A stretch of DNA of 60,202 nucleotides, from contig DASWED010000093.1 of assembly GCA_036394995.1 (NCBI GenBank), positions 1-60,202 of the forward strand, given 5' to 3'. Within the stretch, counting starts at the first letter, position 1, and each line of letters begins with the position of its first letter. The notes beneath the pieces are model-generated. The model saw nothing but the letters and a program-made list of their open reading frames with translations, was not told the origin of the DNA and did no database searches. Source of the DNA: DASWED01 sp036394995. Lineage in GTDB: Bacteria; Actinomycetota; UBA4738; JACQTL01. This document shows, piece by piece, positions 50,266 through 59,300 of the stretch. The translations under genes were made by a program, and so were the position numbers.

Positions 50266-50348
50266 GCCGAGCGCGTGGATACCCCTTTGTGGGGTCCGCG
50301 GCGGCCGACTCGCGGGCGTCGGCCGACGGTGGGACCCACGCGCTCGGC
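50266..50348 (+). ncRNA. Predicted three-way-junction structured element
   Basis: An outer 13-bp stem, GCCGAGCGCGTGG (50266-50278) with CCACGCGCTCGGC (50336-50348), encloses two hairpins. The first is ACCCC/GGGGT around TTTGT (50281-50295). The second is CGGCCGAC/GTCGGCCG around an 8-base loop (50302-50325). All three helices are perfect. It lies in the gap between the small membrane gene and the unknown gene at 50592, so it may be a small RNA, a cis-regulatory leader or a complex terminator. Strand is assumed from neighbouring genes; palindromy means the reverse is possible. Confidence 0.55.
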
Positions 50349-50353
50349 AAGTT

Positions 50354-50404
50354 GGGCGCTGGCCGGACGTTCGGCTCCCCCCTCGCCGGACGTCCGGCCC
50401 GCCC
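50354..50404 (+). ncRNA. Second long hairpin downstream of the three-way junction
   Basis: GGCCGGACGT (50361-50370) pairs with ACGTCCGGCC (50390-50399). Inside, CGGC (50372-50375) pairs with GCCG (50385-50388) around a C-rich loop. Outside, GGGC (50354-50357) can pair with GCCC (50401-50404). A T-run is absent. It may be a terminator for the preceding element or part of the same regulatory leader. Confidence 0.5.
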
Positions 50405-50470
50405 GTCCCTTTCCAGCTGATCCGCCGCCACCGCGGGCTCATCCACGTCATCCGCCCGGGCATTCAAGAG

Positions 50471-50492
50471 TGCTCGCGGACTGCTCGCGGAC
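50471..50492 (+). repeat. 11-bp tandem duplication
   Basis: TGCTCGCGGAC occurs twice in direct tandem at 50471-50481 and 50482-50492, in non-coding sequence 100 bases before the gene at 50592. Nothing else was recognised in 50405-50591. Confidence 0.85.
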
Positions 50493-50591
50493 GGATGGCG
50501 AACCTGCGGCGAATTCGTGGAGTCCCGGGCCAAGCCGTTCACCGGAACGCGCCGGACCGGTAGGTTGGGGGGAGCCGAGCGGGAGGTGTCG

Positions 50592-50816
50592 ATGAACGCG
50601 ATCACGGTGGCACTGATGACCGATCCATCCGACCGGAGCCTGTTCTACCGGGCCCGGGAGACGGAGAACGGGGTGTGGGCCGATTCGGACCACGTGCGGG
50701 GGCTCCACGAACGCGACTACCACACGATGTCCGCGCTGGCGTCGCAGGCCGTGGCCCGGCTGGGGGAGAAGCTGGAGTCCGCCGCCGTGGCTCGGAGCAG
50801 GGGAGCGCGGGTCTAG
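50592..50816 (+). CDS. Small unknown protein
   Basis: 74 residues from ATG 50592, with GGGAGG five bases upstream. Sequence: MNAITVALMTDPSDRSLFYR, then ARETENGVWADSDHVRGLHE and a helical end. No family recognised; it precedes the DUF2188-like gene by 18 bases and is probably cotranscribed. Confidence 0.6.
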   Translation: MNAITVALMTDPSDRSLFYRARETENGVWADSDHVRGLHERDYHTMSALASQAVARLGEKLESAAVARSRGARV

Positions 50817-50834
50817 CCCCTCGAGCGGCGAACG

Positions 50835-51056
50835 TTGGCGCGCAACATCTACCGGGTGGTCCCCGACTCGACCCTGTGGGCCGTGCAGATCGGGCGGCGG
50901 GTCCTCGGCCGGTGGCGGTCCCGTGACAACGCCATCCGCCGGGCCGCCGCCATGGCCGAGGGCGACCAGCCCAGCCTGGTGATCGTCCACCGCCGGGACG
51001 GCTCGATCGAGTACGAACGCCCCCACGGGCACGACCCCCACCCCGCGGTGGGCTGA
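50835..51056 (+). CDS. DUF2188-like small protein
   Basis: 73 residues from TTG 50835. IYRVVPDSTLWAVQIGRRVL, then RWRSRDNAIRRAAAMAEGDQ and LVIVHRRDGSIEYERPHGHD, match the DUF2188 pattern: a strand with a central Trp, an Ala-rich helix, and a final strand reading HRRDGSI. These short proteins are widespread and of unknown function. Start codon is uncertain because TTG is weak. Confidence 0.7.
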   Translation: MARNIYRVVPDSTLWAVQIGRRVLGRWRSRDNAIRRAAAMAEGDQPSLVIVHRRDGSIEYERPHGHDPHPAVG

Positions 51057-51069
51057 GCGGATTCGAAAG

Positions 51070-51113
51070 GGCGCCGCCGCCGCCCACCTTCCCCGTGGGG
51101 CGGCGACGGCGCC
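51070..51113 (+). terminator. GC-rich hairpin terminator
   Basis: Positions 51070-51085 pair with 51098-51113 as a 16-bp stem with a single C-A mismatch and a 12-base loop. It begins 14 bases past the DUF2188-like stop. No T-run. Confidence 0.72.
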
Positions 51114-51211
51114 ACTCGTGGTGCCTACCCCCCGTCCGGGACCGGGAAACGGCCGCAGTGTCCATCGCTATCCTTCGCTGGCATCAACGGGTCGACATCA
51201 CGGGGACGGGC

Positions 51212-51901
51212 GTGAGCGAGCAGCGGGACGGCGGACGCGACCTGTGGTTCCACGTGGGCCGGATCGGTGCGGGCGCGGTGTTCGGTGCGGCGTTCCGGGT
51301 CCGTCACCACGGCCTCCACCACATCCCGGCCACCGGCGGGGCCCTCATCTGCACGAACCACGTCTCGGTCCTCGACCCGGTGTTCGTGGCGCTGGGCGGG
51401 GCCAAGCGGGGCCGTCCGGTCCGGTTCCTGGGCCTCTCCGAGCTGTTCGAGTCGGGGTTCGTGGGCTGGACGATGCGGGCCGGGCGGCACATCCCGCTCC
51501 GGCGGGGGACCGGCGACTGGGAGGCCATCCACGCGGTGGCGGCCGTGATCCGGTCGGGGGCCGTGGCCGGGATGTCGCCGGAGGGCCGGGTCACCGACGG
51601 GGTGGAGGAGCTGGCCGGGCAGAAGGGCGCCGCGCGCATCGCGCTCGACGCCGAATGCCCCGTGATCCCCTCCGGGCTGTGGGGATCGAACTGGCGGTGG
51701 CCCAAGGACGGGCTGCACTACCGCCGGCCGCTCCGGCCCCCCGTGGTGATGGTGTTCGGCCCGGCCATCCGGCCGGCGGGCGATCCCCGAGACCCCCGTG
51801 ACGTGCGGGCCCTGACCGAGGAGATCATGGACGAGATCCGGTCCCTGAGGGCCCTGGCCCGGGCCCGCGCGGAGTCGTTCCTGGTCGGTTCCAAGGCATA
51901 G
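51212..51901 (+). CDS. 1-acyl-sn-glycerol-3-phosphate acyltransferase-like (PlsC family)
   Basis: 229 residues. Acyltransferase motif I is TNHVSVLDPVFVALG (NHxxxxD), motif II RAGRHIPLRRGTGDWEAI, motif III GMSPEGRVTDGVEEL (EGR), and motif IV CPVIPSGLWGSNWRWP. It transfers an acyl chain onto lysophosphatidate or a related acceptor at the membrane. GTG 51212 is chosen; GTG 51158 is possible and would add a short N-terminal extension. It precedes the P450 by 34 bases. Confidence 0.87.
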   Translation: MSEQRDGGRDLWFHVGRIGAGAVFGAAFRVRHHGLHHIPATGGALICTNHVSVLDPVFVALGGAKRGRPVRFLGLSELFESGFVGWTMRAGRHIPLRRGTGDWEAIHAVAAVIRSGAVAGMSPEGRVTDGVEELAGQKGAARIALDAECPVIPSGLWGSNWRWPKDGLHYRRPLRPPVVMVFGPAIRPAGDPRDPRDVRALTEEIMDEIRSLRALARARAESFLVGSKA

Positions 51902-51922
51902 ACGGGCCCCCCGGGCGCCCCC

Positions 51923-51928
51923 TACACT
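51923..51928 (+). promoter_or_regulatory. -10 box TACACT for the cytochrome P450 gene
   Basis: TACACT ends seven bases before ATG 51936, with no purine-rich ribosome site between. Predicted leaderless. Confidence 0.5.
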
Positions 51929-51935
51929 TCCGGCG

Positions 51936-53243
51936 ATGTCCGACACCAGCGCAGATGGAATCCTCACGGAGGCCGGCGACCGGCCGGTCCGCGACCCGTT
52001 CCGCTACCTGATGGGCCTGGCCCGCACGCACGGCCCGGTGGCGCCGTACCGGGCGGGGACCGAGCGGGCCTACCTCGTCGACGACGCCGAGCTCATCAAG
52101 CACGTCCTCGCCGACAACCACGCGAACTACTCCAAGGGAACGTTCATCAACTCCCAGTTCAAGGAGGCCGTGGCGGACGGGCTGCTGACCCTGGAGGGCC
52201 CGCAGTGGCGGCAGGAACGGCGTCTCATGCAGCCGGCGTTCCATCGCGAGCGGTTGAACGCCCTCGGTACCGGGATGACCGACGCCACGCTGACGATGCT
52301 CGACCGGTGGGAGGAGATCGCCGACACCGGACGGGTGGTGGACATGACGAAGGAGATGGGATCCCTGACCATGACCATCACCGCCCGGGCGCTGTTCGGT
52401 TCGGACATCGCCGAGGACGTGGAGGAGATCGGGCGGCAGATCGCGGCGGGCGTGGCCATGCTGGCCGCCCCCCACAAGCCCGAGTTCCAGCTGGCCAAGC
52501 GGCACCTGGTGGAGATCGTCGATGATCTGATCGCGGCCCGTCGCGCGAACCCCCACGGCGACACGGACCTGTTGACCATGCTCATGGAGGCCCGGGACGA
52601 GGACACCGGGGAGGCCATGGGCGACGAACAGCTCCGCGACGAGGTGGTCACGCTGATCCTGGCGGGGTACGACACCACGGCGAACTCGCTGTCGTGGACC
52701 TGGTTCCTGCTGGCCCGGAATCCCGAGGTGCTGGACCGGGTCCGGGCGGAGCAGGCCGCCATCCTCGGGGGCCGGGTCCCGGGGTTCCGGGACCTCGGGC
52801 TGCTGCCGTACACCCGGCGGATGCTGGACGAGTCGCTCCGGCTGTACCCGCCGGCCTGGATCCTGGGGCGCCGGGCCCTGGGCCCCGACCGCCTGGGCGA
52901 CGTGGACATCCCCGCCGGGACCGTCCTGGCCCTCTCCCCGTACGTCACCCACCGCAACCCGCGGTACTGGGCGGACCCCGAGCGGTTCGACCCCGACCGC
53001 TTCCGCGACCTCCGGGCGGCCGAGAAGCAGCCGTTCGCGTACTTCCCGTTCGGCGGCGGTCCGCGCCTGTGCATCGGGCACAACATGGCCGTCCTGGAGG
53101 CCCAGCTGATCGTGGCCACGGTGGCGCAGCGGTTCGACCTCCGGCTGGTGGACGGCCACGACGTCGTCCCGCACCGGCTGTTCGTCCTGCGGCCCCGGGG
53201 CGGCCTCCCCATGACCATCCACCGGCTCGCCGCCGCGGCCTGA
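51936..53243 (+). CDS. Cytochrome P450
   Basis: 435 residues. I-helix oxygen-binding AGYDTTANSLSWTW, K-helix E-x-x-R in LDESLRLYPP, PERFDPDRF, and the heme-binding FGGGPRLCIGHNMA with the axial Cys. The WRQERRLMQPAFH region is like C-helix of CYP4/CYP102-type enzymes rather than the typical actinobacterial class I set, which suggests fatty-acid or alkane hydroxylation. No ferredoxin or reductase gene is adjacent. Confidence 0.94.
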   Translation: MSDTSADGILTEAGDRPVRDPFRYLMGLARTHGPVAPYRAGTERAYLVDDAELIKHVLADNHANYSKGTFINSQFKEAVADGLLTLEGPQWRQERRLMQPAFHRERLNALGTGMTDATLTMLDRWEEIADTGRVVDMTKEMGSLTMTITARALFGSDIAEDVEEIGRQIAAGVAMLAAPHKPEFQLAKRHLVEIVDDLIAARRANPHGDTDLLTMLMEARDEDTGEAMGDEQLRDEVVTLILAGYDTTANSLSWTWFLLARNPEVLDRVRAEQAAILGGRVPGFRDLGLLPYTRRMLDESLRLYPPAWILGRRALGPDRLGDVDIPAGTVLALSPYVTHRNPRYWADPERFDPDRFRDLRAAEKQPFAYFPFGGGPRLCIGHNMAVLEAQLIVATVAQRFDLRLVDGHDVVPHRLFVLRPRGGLPMTIHRLAAAA

Positions 53244-53282
53244 TCGAAGCCCTCCCGCCGGCCGAGGGCGACAGAGCCGGCC

Positions 53283-54191
53283 CTACTGCCGGGCGATTGA
53301 GCGGAGGGGCCGTCTCGGTCCGAACCGGGGAGCCGTGATGCCGCCGGCCTCGAGGAGGCGCTGGACCCGGCCGCGCTGGCCGCGGTAGGGCTCGAGGAGC
53401 TCGAGCATTCGCTCGTCGGTGCCGCGGGGCTCGCCGGCCAGCGCCCAAGACACCAGGTTCGGCAGATGGAAGTCGCCGACCGAGACCGCGTCGGGGTCGC
53501 CGAGGCCCAGCCGGGCCACCTCTGCCGCGGTCCACGGCCCGACGCCGGGGAGGGTCCGGAGGGCGGCCCGCGCTGCGGACCACCCGGCCGGATCCCGGGC
53601 CCCGGCCAGGGCCTCCAGCGAACGGGACCGCGACGCCGCGGCCCGGATGACCTCGGCGCGCCGGCGCTCCAGCCCCAGGGGGTGGAACGCGTGATACGGG
53701 AGCGCGGCGAGGACGCCGGGCGCCGGGGGGAGCATCAGGCCGCCGGGACCTGGCGCCGGTTCCCCGTGGGCCAGGACCATCACCCGATGGATCCGCCGGG
53801 CCTCCTTCCCCACGATCCTCTGTTCGGCCACCGCCGGCACCAGCACGTCGAGGACCGACGACGTCCGGGTCAGGCGGACTCCGGCCAGCCGGCGCTGGAG
53901 GTCACGCAGCACCGGGTGGGCCGCGACGAGCAGGTCCGGCCGGTCCTCCAGGCCGGCCAGCCCCGGGGCGGCGTCCAGCGCGGCCCCGGCGCCGGGCCCC
54001 CAGGCCTCGGCCACCAGCTCGCCGGCGTCCCAGGCCAGCCGGAGCGTGGCCGGCCCGTCGGGAGTCCGCCAGGCCCGCCAGCCCTCCCGCGGGCCCAACC
54101 GCATCGTGGGGTCGCCGGAGCCGCGGAGGAGCGGACCCAGGGTCAGGCCCAGGGCCAGGGGGCCGTCGGGGCGGAGGACGCGGCGAGGCAT
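53283..54191 (-). CDS. AlkA-like DNA-3-methyladenine glycosylase (HhH-GPD)
   Basis: 302 residues. The helix-hairpin-helix is LRTLPGVGPWTAAEVARLGL, followed by the catalytic Asp in SVGDFHLPNLVSW. The N-terminal part forms the AlkA-like beta domain. It removes alkylated bases from DNA. The usual Gly/Pro-rich hairpin and Asp are intact, so it should be active. Converges with the P450 gene. Confidence 0.84.
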   Translation of the reverse strand: MPRRVLRPDGPLALGLTLGPLLRGSGDPTMRLGPREGWRAWRTPDGPATLRLAWDAGELVAEAWGPGAGAALDAAPGLAGLEDRPDLLVAAHPVLRDLQRRLAGVRLTRTSSVLDVLVPAVAEQRIVGKEARRIHRVMVLAHGEPAPGPGGLMLPPAPGVLAALPYHAFHPLGLERRRAEVIRAAASRSRSLEALAGARDPAGWSAARAALRTLPGVGPWTAAEVARLGLGDPDAVSVGDFHLPNLVSWALAGEPRGTDERMLELLEPYRGQRGRVQRLLEAGGITAPRFGPRRPLRSIARQ

Positions 54192-54239
54192 GATCGGTCG
54201 CAGGCTACCGGCGGCCGCCGATACGGCGCGAACCCGCCG

Positions 54240-55046
54240 TCAGGGGCGGTGGCGCGGACGGTGGTCGTGGCGCCTCACGGAGAACCCCTGGATGGTCCAG
54301 CCGTGCTTCCCGGGCATCAGGAAGTACCTGCCGTCGGAGACGATCACCGTCCGACCGCGGCCCTGCGTGCGGATGGCCTTCTCGAAGAACAGGGCCTGAA
54401 CCGACGCGGTCACCGGCCCCCCGCCGGCCCCGATCAGCACGCTGATCTTCAGCTGCCCGGAGGCCTCCTGGACCGATCTGAACAGGCGGCCGGCGTCCGG
54501 CCCGAGGGTCAGGGTTCGCTTGTGGCCCCGGGCGATCTCTCGGCCCCTCCCGGCGAAGAACCGCTCGAACACCGGCCCGTACTTCCCCTCCCGCCACACG
54601 TGGGGGTCGACGAACGCCATCCGGAACATCGCGTCAAAGCGTTCCTTGATGTTCCTGGCCGGTCCCCTGGTGGCCCTCCGGACCTTTGCCGGCCCCAGCT
54701 TCGCGGTGAGGACGTGCGTCACCTTCGTCAGATGGAACCGGAACGGCCGGCGGCGGTGGTGCTGCGGCTTGGGCTTCGTCTTCGGAGGTTTCCCGGTTCC
54801 TCTGGGCTTCTGGCTCGCGTGCGGTCCGCCGTGTGATCCGGTGGGCCCCGGGGCGCTCGACACCACGGTGCTTCGATGGGAGCTGGGTGTAGGGCCCACG
54901 AAACCGTCACTCGAACACGCCCCCAGCAGGAGCGTGACCAGGACGGCGGCCGCCACCGGTGCGACCGCCCGTCCCCGTTGGTCGGACCGAGCGTTCCGCG
55001 AGCGGGCCAAGACGGGCAGCCTACCGACGGGAGGGCGGCCTTTCAA
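54240..55046 (-). CDS. Putative lipoprotein of unknown function
   Basis: 268 residues. A basic N-terminus of ~28 residues, then VAPVAAAVLVTLLLGACSSD with the lipobox LGAC, so it is probably lipid-anchored after Cys cleavage. A Ser/Pro/His-rich and very basic linker (KPPKTKPKPQHHRRRPFRFH) leads to a globular region (FDAMFRMAFVDPHVWREGKY, RLFRSVQEASGQLKISVLIG, TVIVSDGRYFLMPGKHGWTI). No family recognised. It ends before and may be cotranscribed with the upstream threonine synthase gene, starting one base after its stop. Confidence 0.72.
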   Translation of the reverse strand: MKGRPPVGRLPVLARSRNARSDQRGRAVAPVAAAVLVTLLLGACSSDGFVGPTPSSHRSTVVSSAPGPTGSHGGPHASQKPRGTGKPPKTKPKPQHHRRRPFRFHLTKVTHVLTAKLGPAKVRRATRGPARNIKERFDAMFRMAFVDPHVWREGKYGPVFERFFAGRGREIARGHKRTLTLGPDAGRLFRSVQEASGQLKISVLIGAGGGPVTASVQALFFEKAIRTQGRGRTVIVSDGRYFLMPGKHGWTIQGFSVRRHDHRPRHRP

Positions 55047-56192
55047 TCAGAGCAAGGACCCGGTGTTCACCAGGACCACACGGTCATCCCCGCCGAGCTC
55101 TCCCCGCTCCCGGAGCGGCCCCAGGGCGGCCAGCGTCGCGGCTCCCTCGGCCGAGGCCAGCAGCCCGGTGGTCCGGGCCAGCTCACCTTGAGCACTCAGG
55201 ATGTCCCGGTCGGCGACCGCCACCGCCGTTCCGCCGGTGTCCCGGACGGCCCGGAGCACCAGCTCGTCCCCGAGCGGCGCGGGGACCCGGAGACCGTGTG
55301 CGACGGTCCGGGCGCCCTCCCAGGGCTCGGCCCGTTCGGCCCCGCGTTCGAACGCCCGGACCAGGGGCGCGCACCCGTCGGACTGCACGACGATCAATCG
55401 GGGAGGGGCCCCGATCACCCACCCCAGCGACGAGAGCTGGGCGAACGCCCTCCACATCCCGATGAGCCCCACCCCGCCGCCGGCCGGGTACACCACGGCG
55501 TCCGGGAACCGCCATCCCAGCTGCTCGACGATCTCGAACCCCAGGGTCTTCTTCCCCTCGATCCGGTAGGGCTCCCGGAGGGTCCCGGCGTCGTACCAGC
55601 CGTGGCGTTCGATACCGTCGGCGACCACGCGCCCGGCGTCGGAGATCAGCCCGTCCACCAGCACCAGGTCCGCACCGAGCACCCGGCACGCCTCCTGGAC
55701 CTGGGCCGGGGCATCGGCCGGCATGGCCACGTGCACCGGGAGCCCGGCCGCCGCACCGTAGGCCGCCCAGGCCACGCCGGCGTTCCCGGCCGTGGGGAGG
55801 GCCAGCTCCGACGCCCCGCGCTCCACCGCCGCGGTCACGCCCGCCGCGGCCCCGCGGGCCTTGAACGTCCCCGTGGGGTTCCGCCCATCGTCCTTCACGA
55901 ACAGCTCGCCGAGGCCGCTCAGGGCGGCCAGCCGGGGGGCCGCCAGGAGCGGCGTGCCGCCCTCGCCCAGGGTCACGATCCGGGCCGGATCCTCCACCGG
56001 GAGGAGCTCCAGCCATCGCCACATCCCACCGGATCGTCCCTCCACGTCCTCCCGGACCACCGCAGCGCCCGCCCGCTCCAGGTCGTAGTCGACGAGGAGG
56101 GGCCCGCCGCATTCGCACAGATGGTGGATCCGGAGGTGTCCGTACACCCGCCCGCACCGCGAGCACGACAGCCGACCGACCAAAGAGGCCAT
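55047..56192 (-). CDS. thrC: Threonine synthase
   Basis: 381 residues. The N-terminal zinc-ribbon-like lead (CSRCGRVYGHLRIHHLCECG) is typical of this branch. The PLP lysine is in NPTGTFKARGA. Other features are LPTAGNAGVAWAAYGAAAGL, PVHVAMPADAPAQVQEACRV, DAVVYPAGGGVGLIGMWRAF and VVLVNTGSLL at the end. It converts O-phosphohomoserine to threonine. The glycine-rich phosphate loop SGNAG reads AGNAG here, as seen in several homologues. Other fold-type II PLP enzymes cannot be excluded, but the zinc ribbon favours ThrC. Confidence 0.9.
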   Translation of the reverse strand: MASLVGRLSCSRCGRVYGHLRIHHLCECGGPLLVDYDLERAGAAVVREDVEGRSGGMWRWLELLPVEDPARIVTLGEGGTPLLAAPRLAALSGLGELFVKDDGRNPTGTFKARGAAAGVTAAVERGASELALPTAGNAGVAWAAYGAAAGLPVHVAMPADAPAQVQEACRVLGADLVLVDGLISDAGRVVADGIERHGWYDAGTLREPYRIEGKKTLGFEIVEQLGWRFPDAVVYPAGGGVGLIGMWRAFAQLSSLGWVIGAPPRLIVVQSDGCAPLVRAFERGAERAEPWEGARTVAHGLRVPAPLGDELVLRAVRDTGGTAVAVADRDILSAQGELARTTGLLASAEGAATLAALGPLRERGELGGDDRVVLVNTGSLL

Positions 56193-56393
56193 GGCCCGCC
56201 GAGCCTATCCTCCCCCGGCCGAGGCCCACCCCGGAGGACGATCTCTTCGGGCCCACACAAGTGACCCCCACCGAATGCCCAATTCGGGCGATTTCGACCT
56301 TGACCCCGGCACGGCTCCCGAGATAGCGTCCACCCGCCGGGGCCGGGGAGGCTCCGGTATCCGTCTGGTCCCAACAGGGGAGGGGGAGGACCC

Positions 56394-59300
56394 ATGATTC
56401 GCCGCCGATTCATCGGTAAGTTCGGCGCGCTCGTCGCGATCTCCGTAGTGGCCGCACAGGCCCTATTGGGAACGGCGAACGCGACTGTCACGGCCAGCGT
56501 CCCCGTGGCGCCGGCCGACAAGGCCCTGTTCTTCTCGTCCGACGGGATGCGACCGGACCTCATGCAGAAGTACGTGAACCAGGGCTCGATGCCGGCGTAC
56601 GCCCAGATGCTCGCCGACGGTGTGCACGGGGCGAACGGCATGGAGCAGGCCTTCCCGCCCAACACGGGCGTCGGCTGGTACTCCATGGCCACGGGCACGT
56701 GGCCGAGCGAGACCGGCTCCACGAACAACACCTTCTTCCGGACGGGCGACACGTTCAGCAACCGCTCGTCGTTCTCGGGCGCGGGCGTCCTGCAGGCCGA
56801 CACCATCGCGAACTCGGCGGAGCGGGCCGGCAAGACCGTCGCCCAGATCGACTGGGTGGGCGGCGTCCCCGCGGCCATCGCGGGTCCCACGGTGGACTTC
56901 GCGACCTTCTACTCCAGCCGCGGCGTCGTGGTGCCGGCGAACGTCCCGGCCGACGCCACCGCCGCGGCGAACTTCGGCGTGAACTACCTGGTCTCGGCTC
57001 CGGTCGCGGCCTCGGGATGGACGAATGCCCCCCTCGGCGACCCCCTGTCGCCGCCCATGGAGGCGACGTTCATCATCCCGAACACCACGAGCAACGGCAC
57101 GAACGTCAACCGGACGTACAACCTGTACTACTTCGACAAGCTGAACGACGGAGTGCAGAAGTACGACACGGTGTTCATGGTGCCCAACTCGAAGAACGGT
57201 TCCCTGCGGGACGCCAGGCTGAAGGTCGGCAAGTTCCAGTCGATCCGGCTGACCGGGGCCAACGGCCTCACCGGCTCGAAGGCGGGGGAGTCCGCGGGCT
57301 TCCACGTGAAGCTCATCAGCATGGCCAGCGACCTCTCGTCCTACAAGATCTACTTCACCTCGATCGCTCGCCCCCAGGCCACCTGCTCCACCGCGGCCTG
57401 CAACGCGCTGCCGGCGGGCGTGGCCGGTGAGAACCCGCTGGAGAAGTACATCGCGGACAACCTGCCCCCGTGGAGTGCCGCGGACTTCGCGGCCGAGGAG
57501 GCCGGGCTCATCGACGAGGACACCTACGTCCAGCAGGGTCGCGAGCTCGAGGTCAAGTACGCCAACGCCGTGATGAAATTCGTGCTCGGCACCCTGCAGC
57601 CGAACACCGACGTCGCGCTGGTCGGCTACCCCTTCACCGACGAGGTCTCGCACCAGTTCCTGGGCCTCACCGAGAAGTACGACCTCGACGGCGACGTGAA
57701 CCCGTTCTACGACGACGCCAACGGCGACGGCGTGGCCGATGGTCGGCGGGCCGCGCGCAAGGGGTACATCAAGAGCGCCTACGTGGCCGCGGACAAGAAG
57801 CTGGCCCTGGCCCGCAAGCTGCTGGACCCGGCCGCCCCGAAGTCGGTGACGACGATCGCCGCCTCGGACCACGGGTTCGCCACACAGTGGTGGGCCATCA
57901 ACGCGAACAAGATCCTGAACGACGCGACGGTGTTCAACCCGAGCACCAGCACGAACGAGTCGCTGCACGCGGGCGGCTCGGGCACCAGCAACTGCAGCGC
58001 TCTCACCAGCGACCTCACCAAGGCCTGCTGGGCGGGCGGCACGGCGCAGATCTACATCAACCCGACCCTCCCGGCCGGCCTGACCTACTCGTCGGTCCGG
58101 ACGGCGGTGGTCGACGCCTTCAACAGCCTGGCCGACCCGGCCTACCCGGGCAAGCGGGTGCTCCAGACGGTCCTGCTGAAGGAGGACCTCCGGAACGTGC
58201 AGGGCGACGACTCGCTGCACCCCAACCGCAGCGGTGACGTGGTCGTGGTGTCCCGTCCCCCGTACCAGTGGGATGCGCCCACGGCCGGAGTGCGGATCGC
58301 CTGGTCCCACTTCTTCGGCCAGCACGGCTACCTGCCGAACACGGTGAACGTCGCCAGGAACGTGAACATGCATGCCACGTTCGTGGCGGCCGGGCCCGGC
58401 ATCGTGGCCGACCCCACGCCGGTGCCGGACGTGCGCTCCATCGACCTCGCGCCGACGCTGGCCTACCTGATGGGGATCCCGGGTCCGCTGAACGCCCGGG
58501 GCCACATCCTGCTGGGCACCACCGAGGGCGGATCGAATGTCGACGACATCACGATCCTGCAGGTCAGCGACTGGCACGGCCAGCTCATCCCGCTGACGGA
58601 GAACCCCGACACGTTGGGCAGCGCGGTGTTCGCCATCGGCGGCGCGGCGTTCCTGAAGCCGTGGTTCGACTGGTACGAGAACGACGCCAACGGCGACACG
58701 TACCGGATGAGCGCCGGTGACACCATCGGGGCCACGCCGCCGATCTCGTCCTCGTTCGGGGACGAGCCGGCGATCAACGCCATGAACGGGATGGGCATCG
58801 ACATCGACGGCATCGGGAACCACAACTTCGATGCCGGACAGGCCCACTTCCGGAACGACCTCATCCCGCTGGCGAACTTCCCGTTCGTGTCGTCGAACGT
58901 CGTCGACGGCGGGACGAACAACCCGCCGGCGGAGTGGACGCGGTCGCACGTGTTCACCACGTCGGCCGGGACGAAGATCGGATTCATCGGATTCTCGAAC
59001 GACGACCTGCCGAGCCTGACGAGCCCGGCGGCCGTGTCCCCGTTCGTCGTCCAGGACGCGCTGACGAACACGAACGCCGAGTCCGCGAACCTCACGGGCC
59101 AGGGCGTGGACGTCCAGGTCGCCATGGGCCACATGGGGGCCACGGGCGGCACCCTGACGGCGCCGAACGGACCCGGCATCACGCTGGCGGATGGGGTGAG
59201 CCCCGCCATCGACGCGGTGCTGGGCGACCACACCGACGTCGAGGCCGTGTCGAAGCGCCCCAACGGCGTCATGTACTCGGAAGCCCGCAGCAAGGGGCTG

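Noticed and set aside
50266..50348. tRNA or tmRNA at the three-way junction
   Set aside because: There is no anticodon loop, no T-loop TTC sequence and no CCA-type acceptor stem of seven pairs; the 13-bp outer helix is too long.
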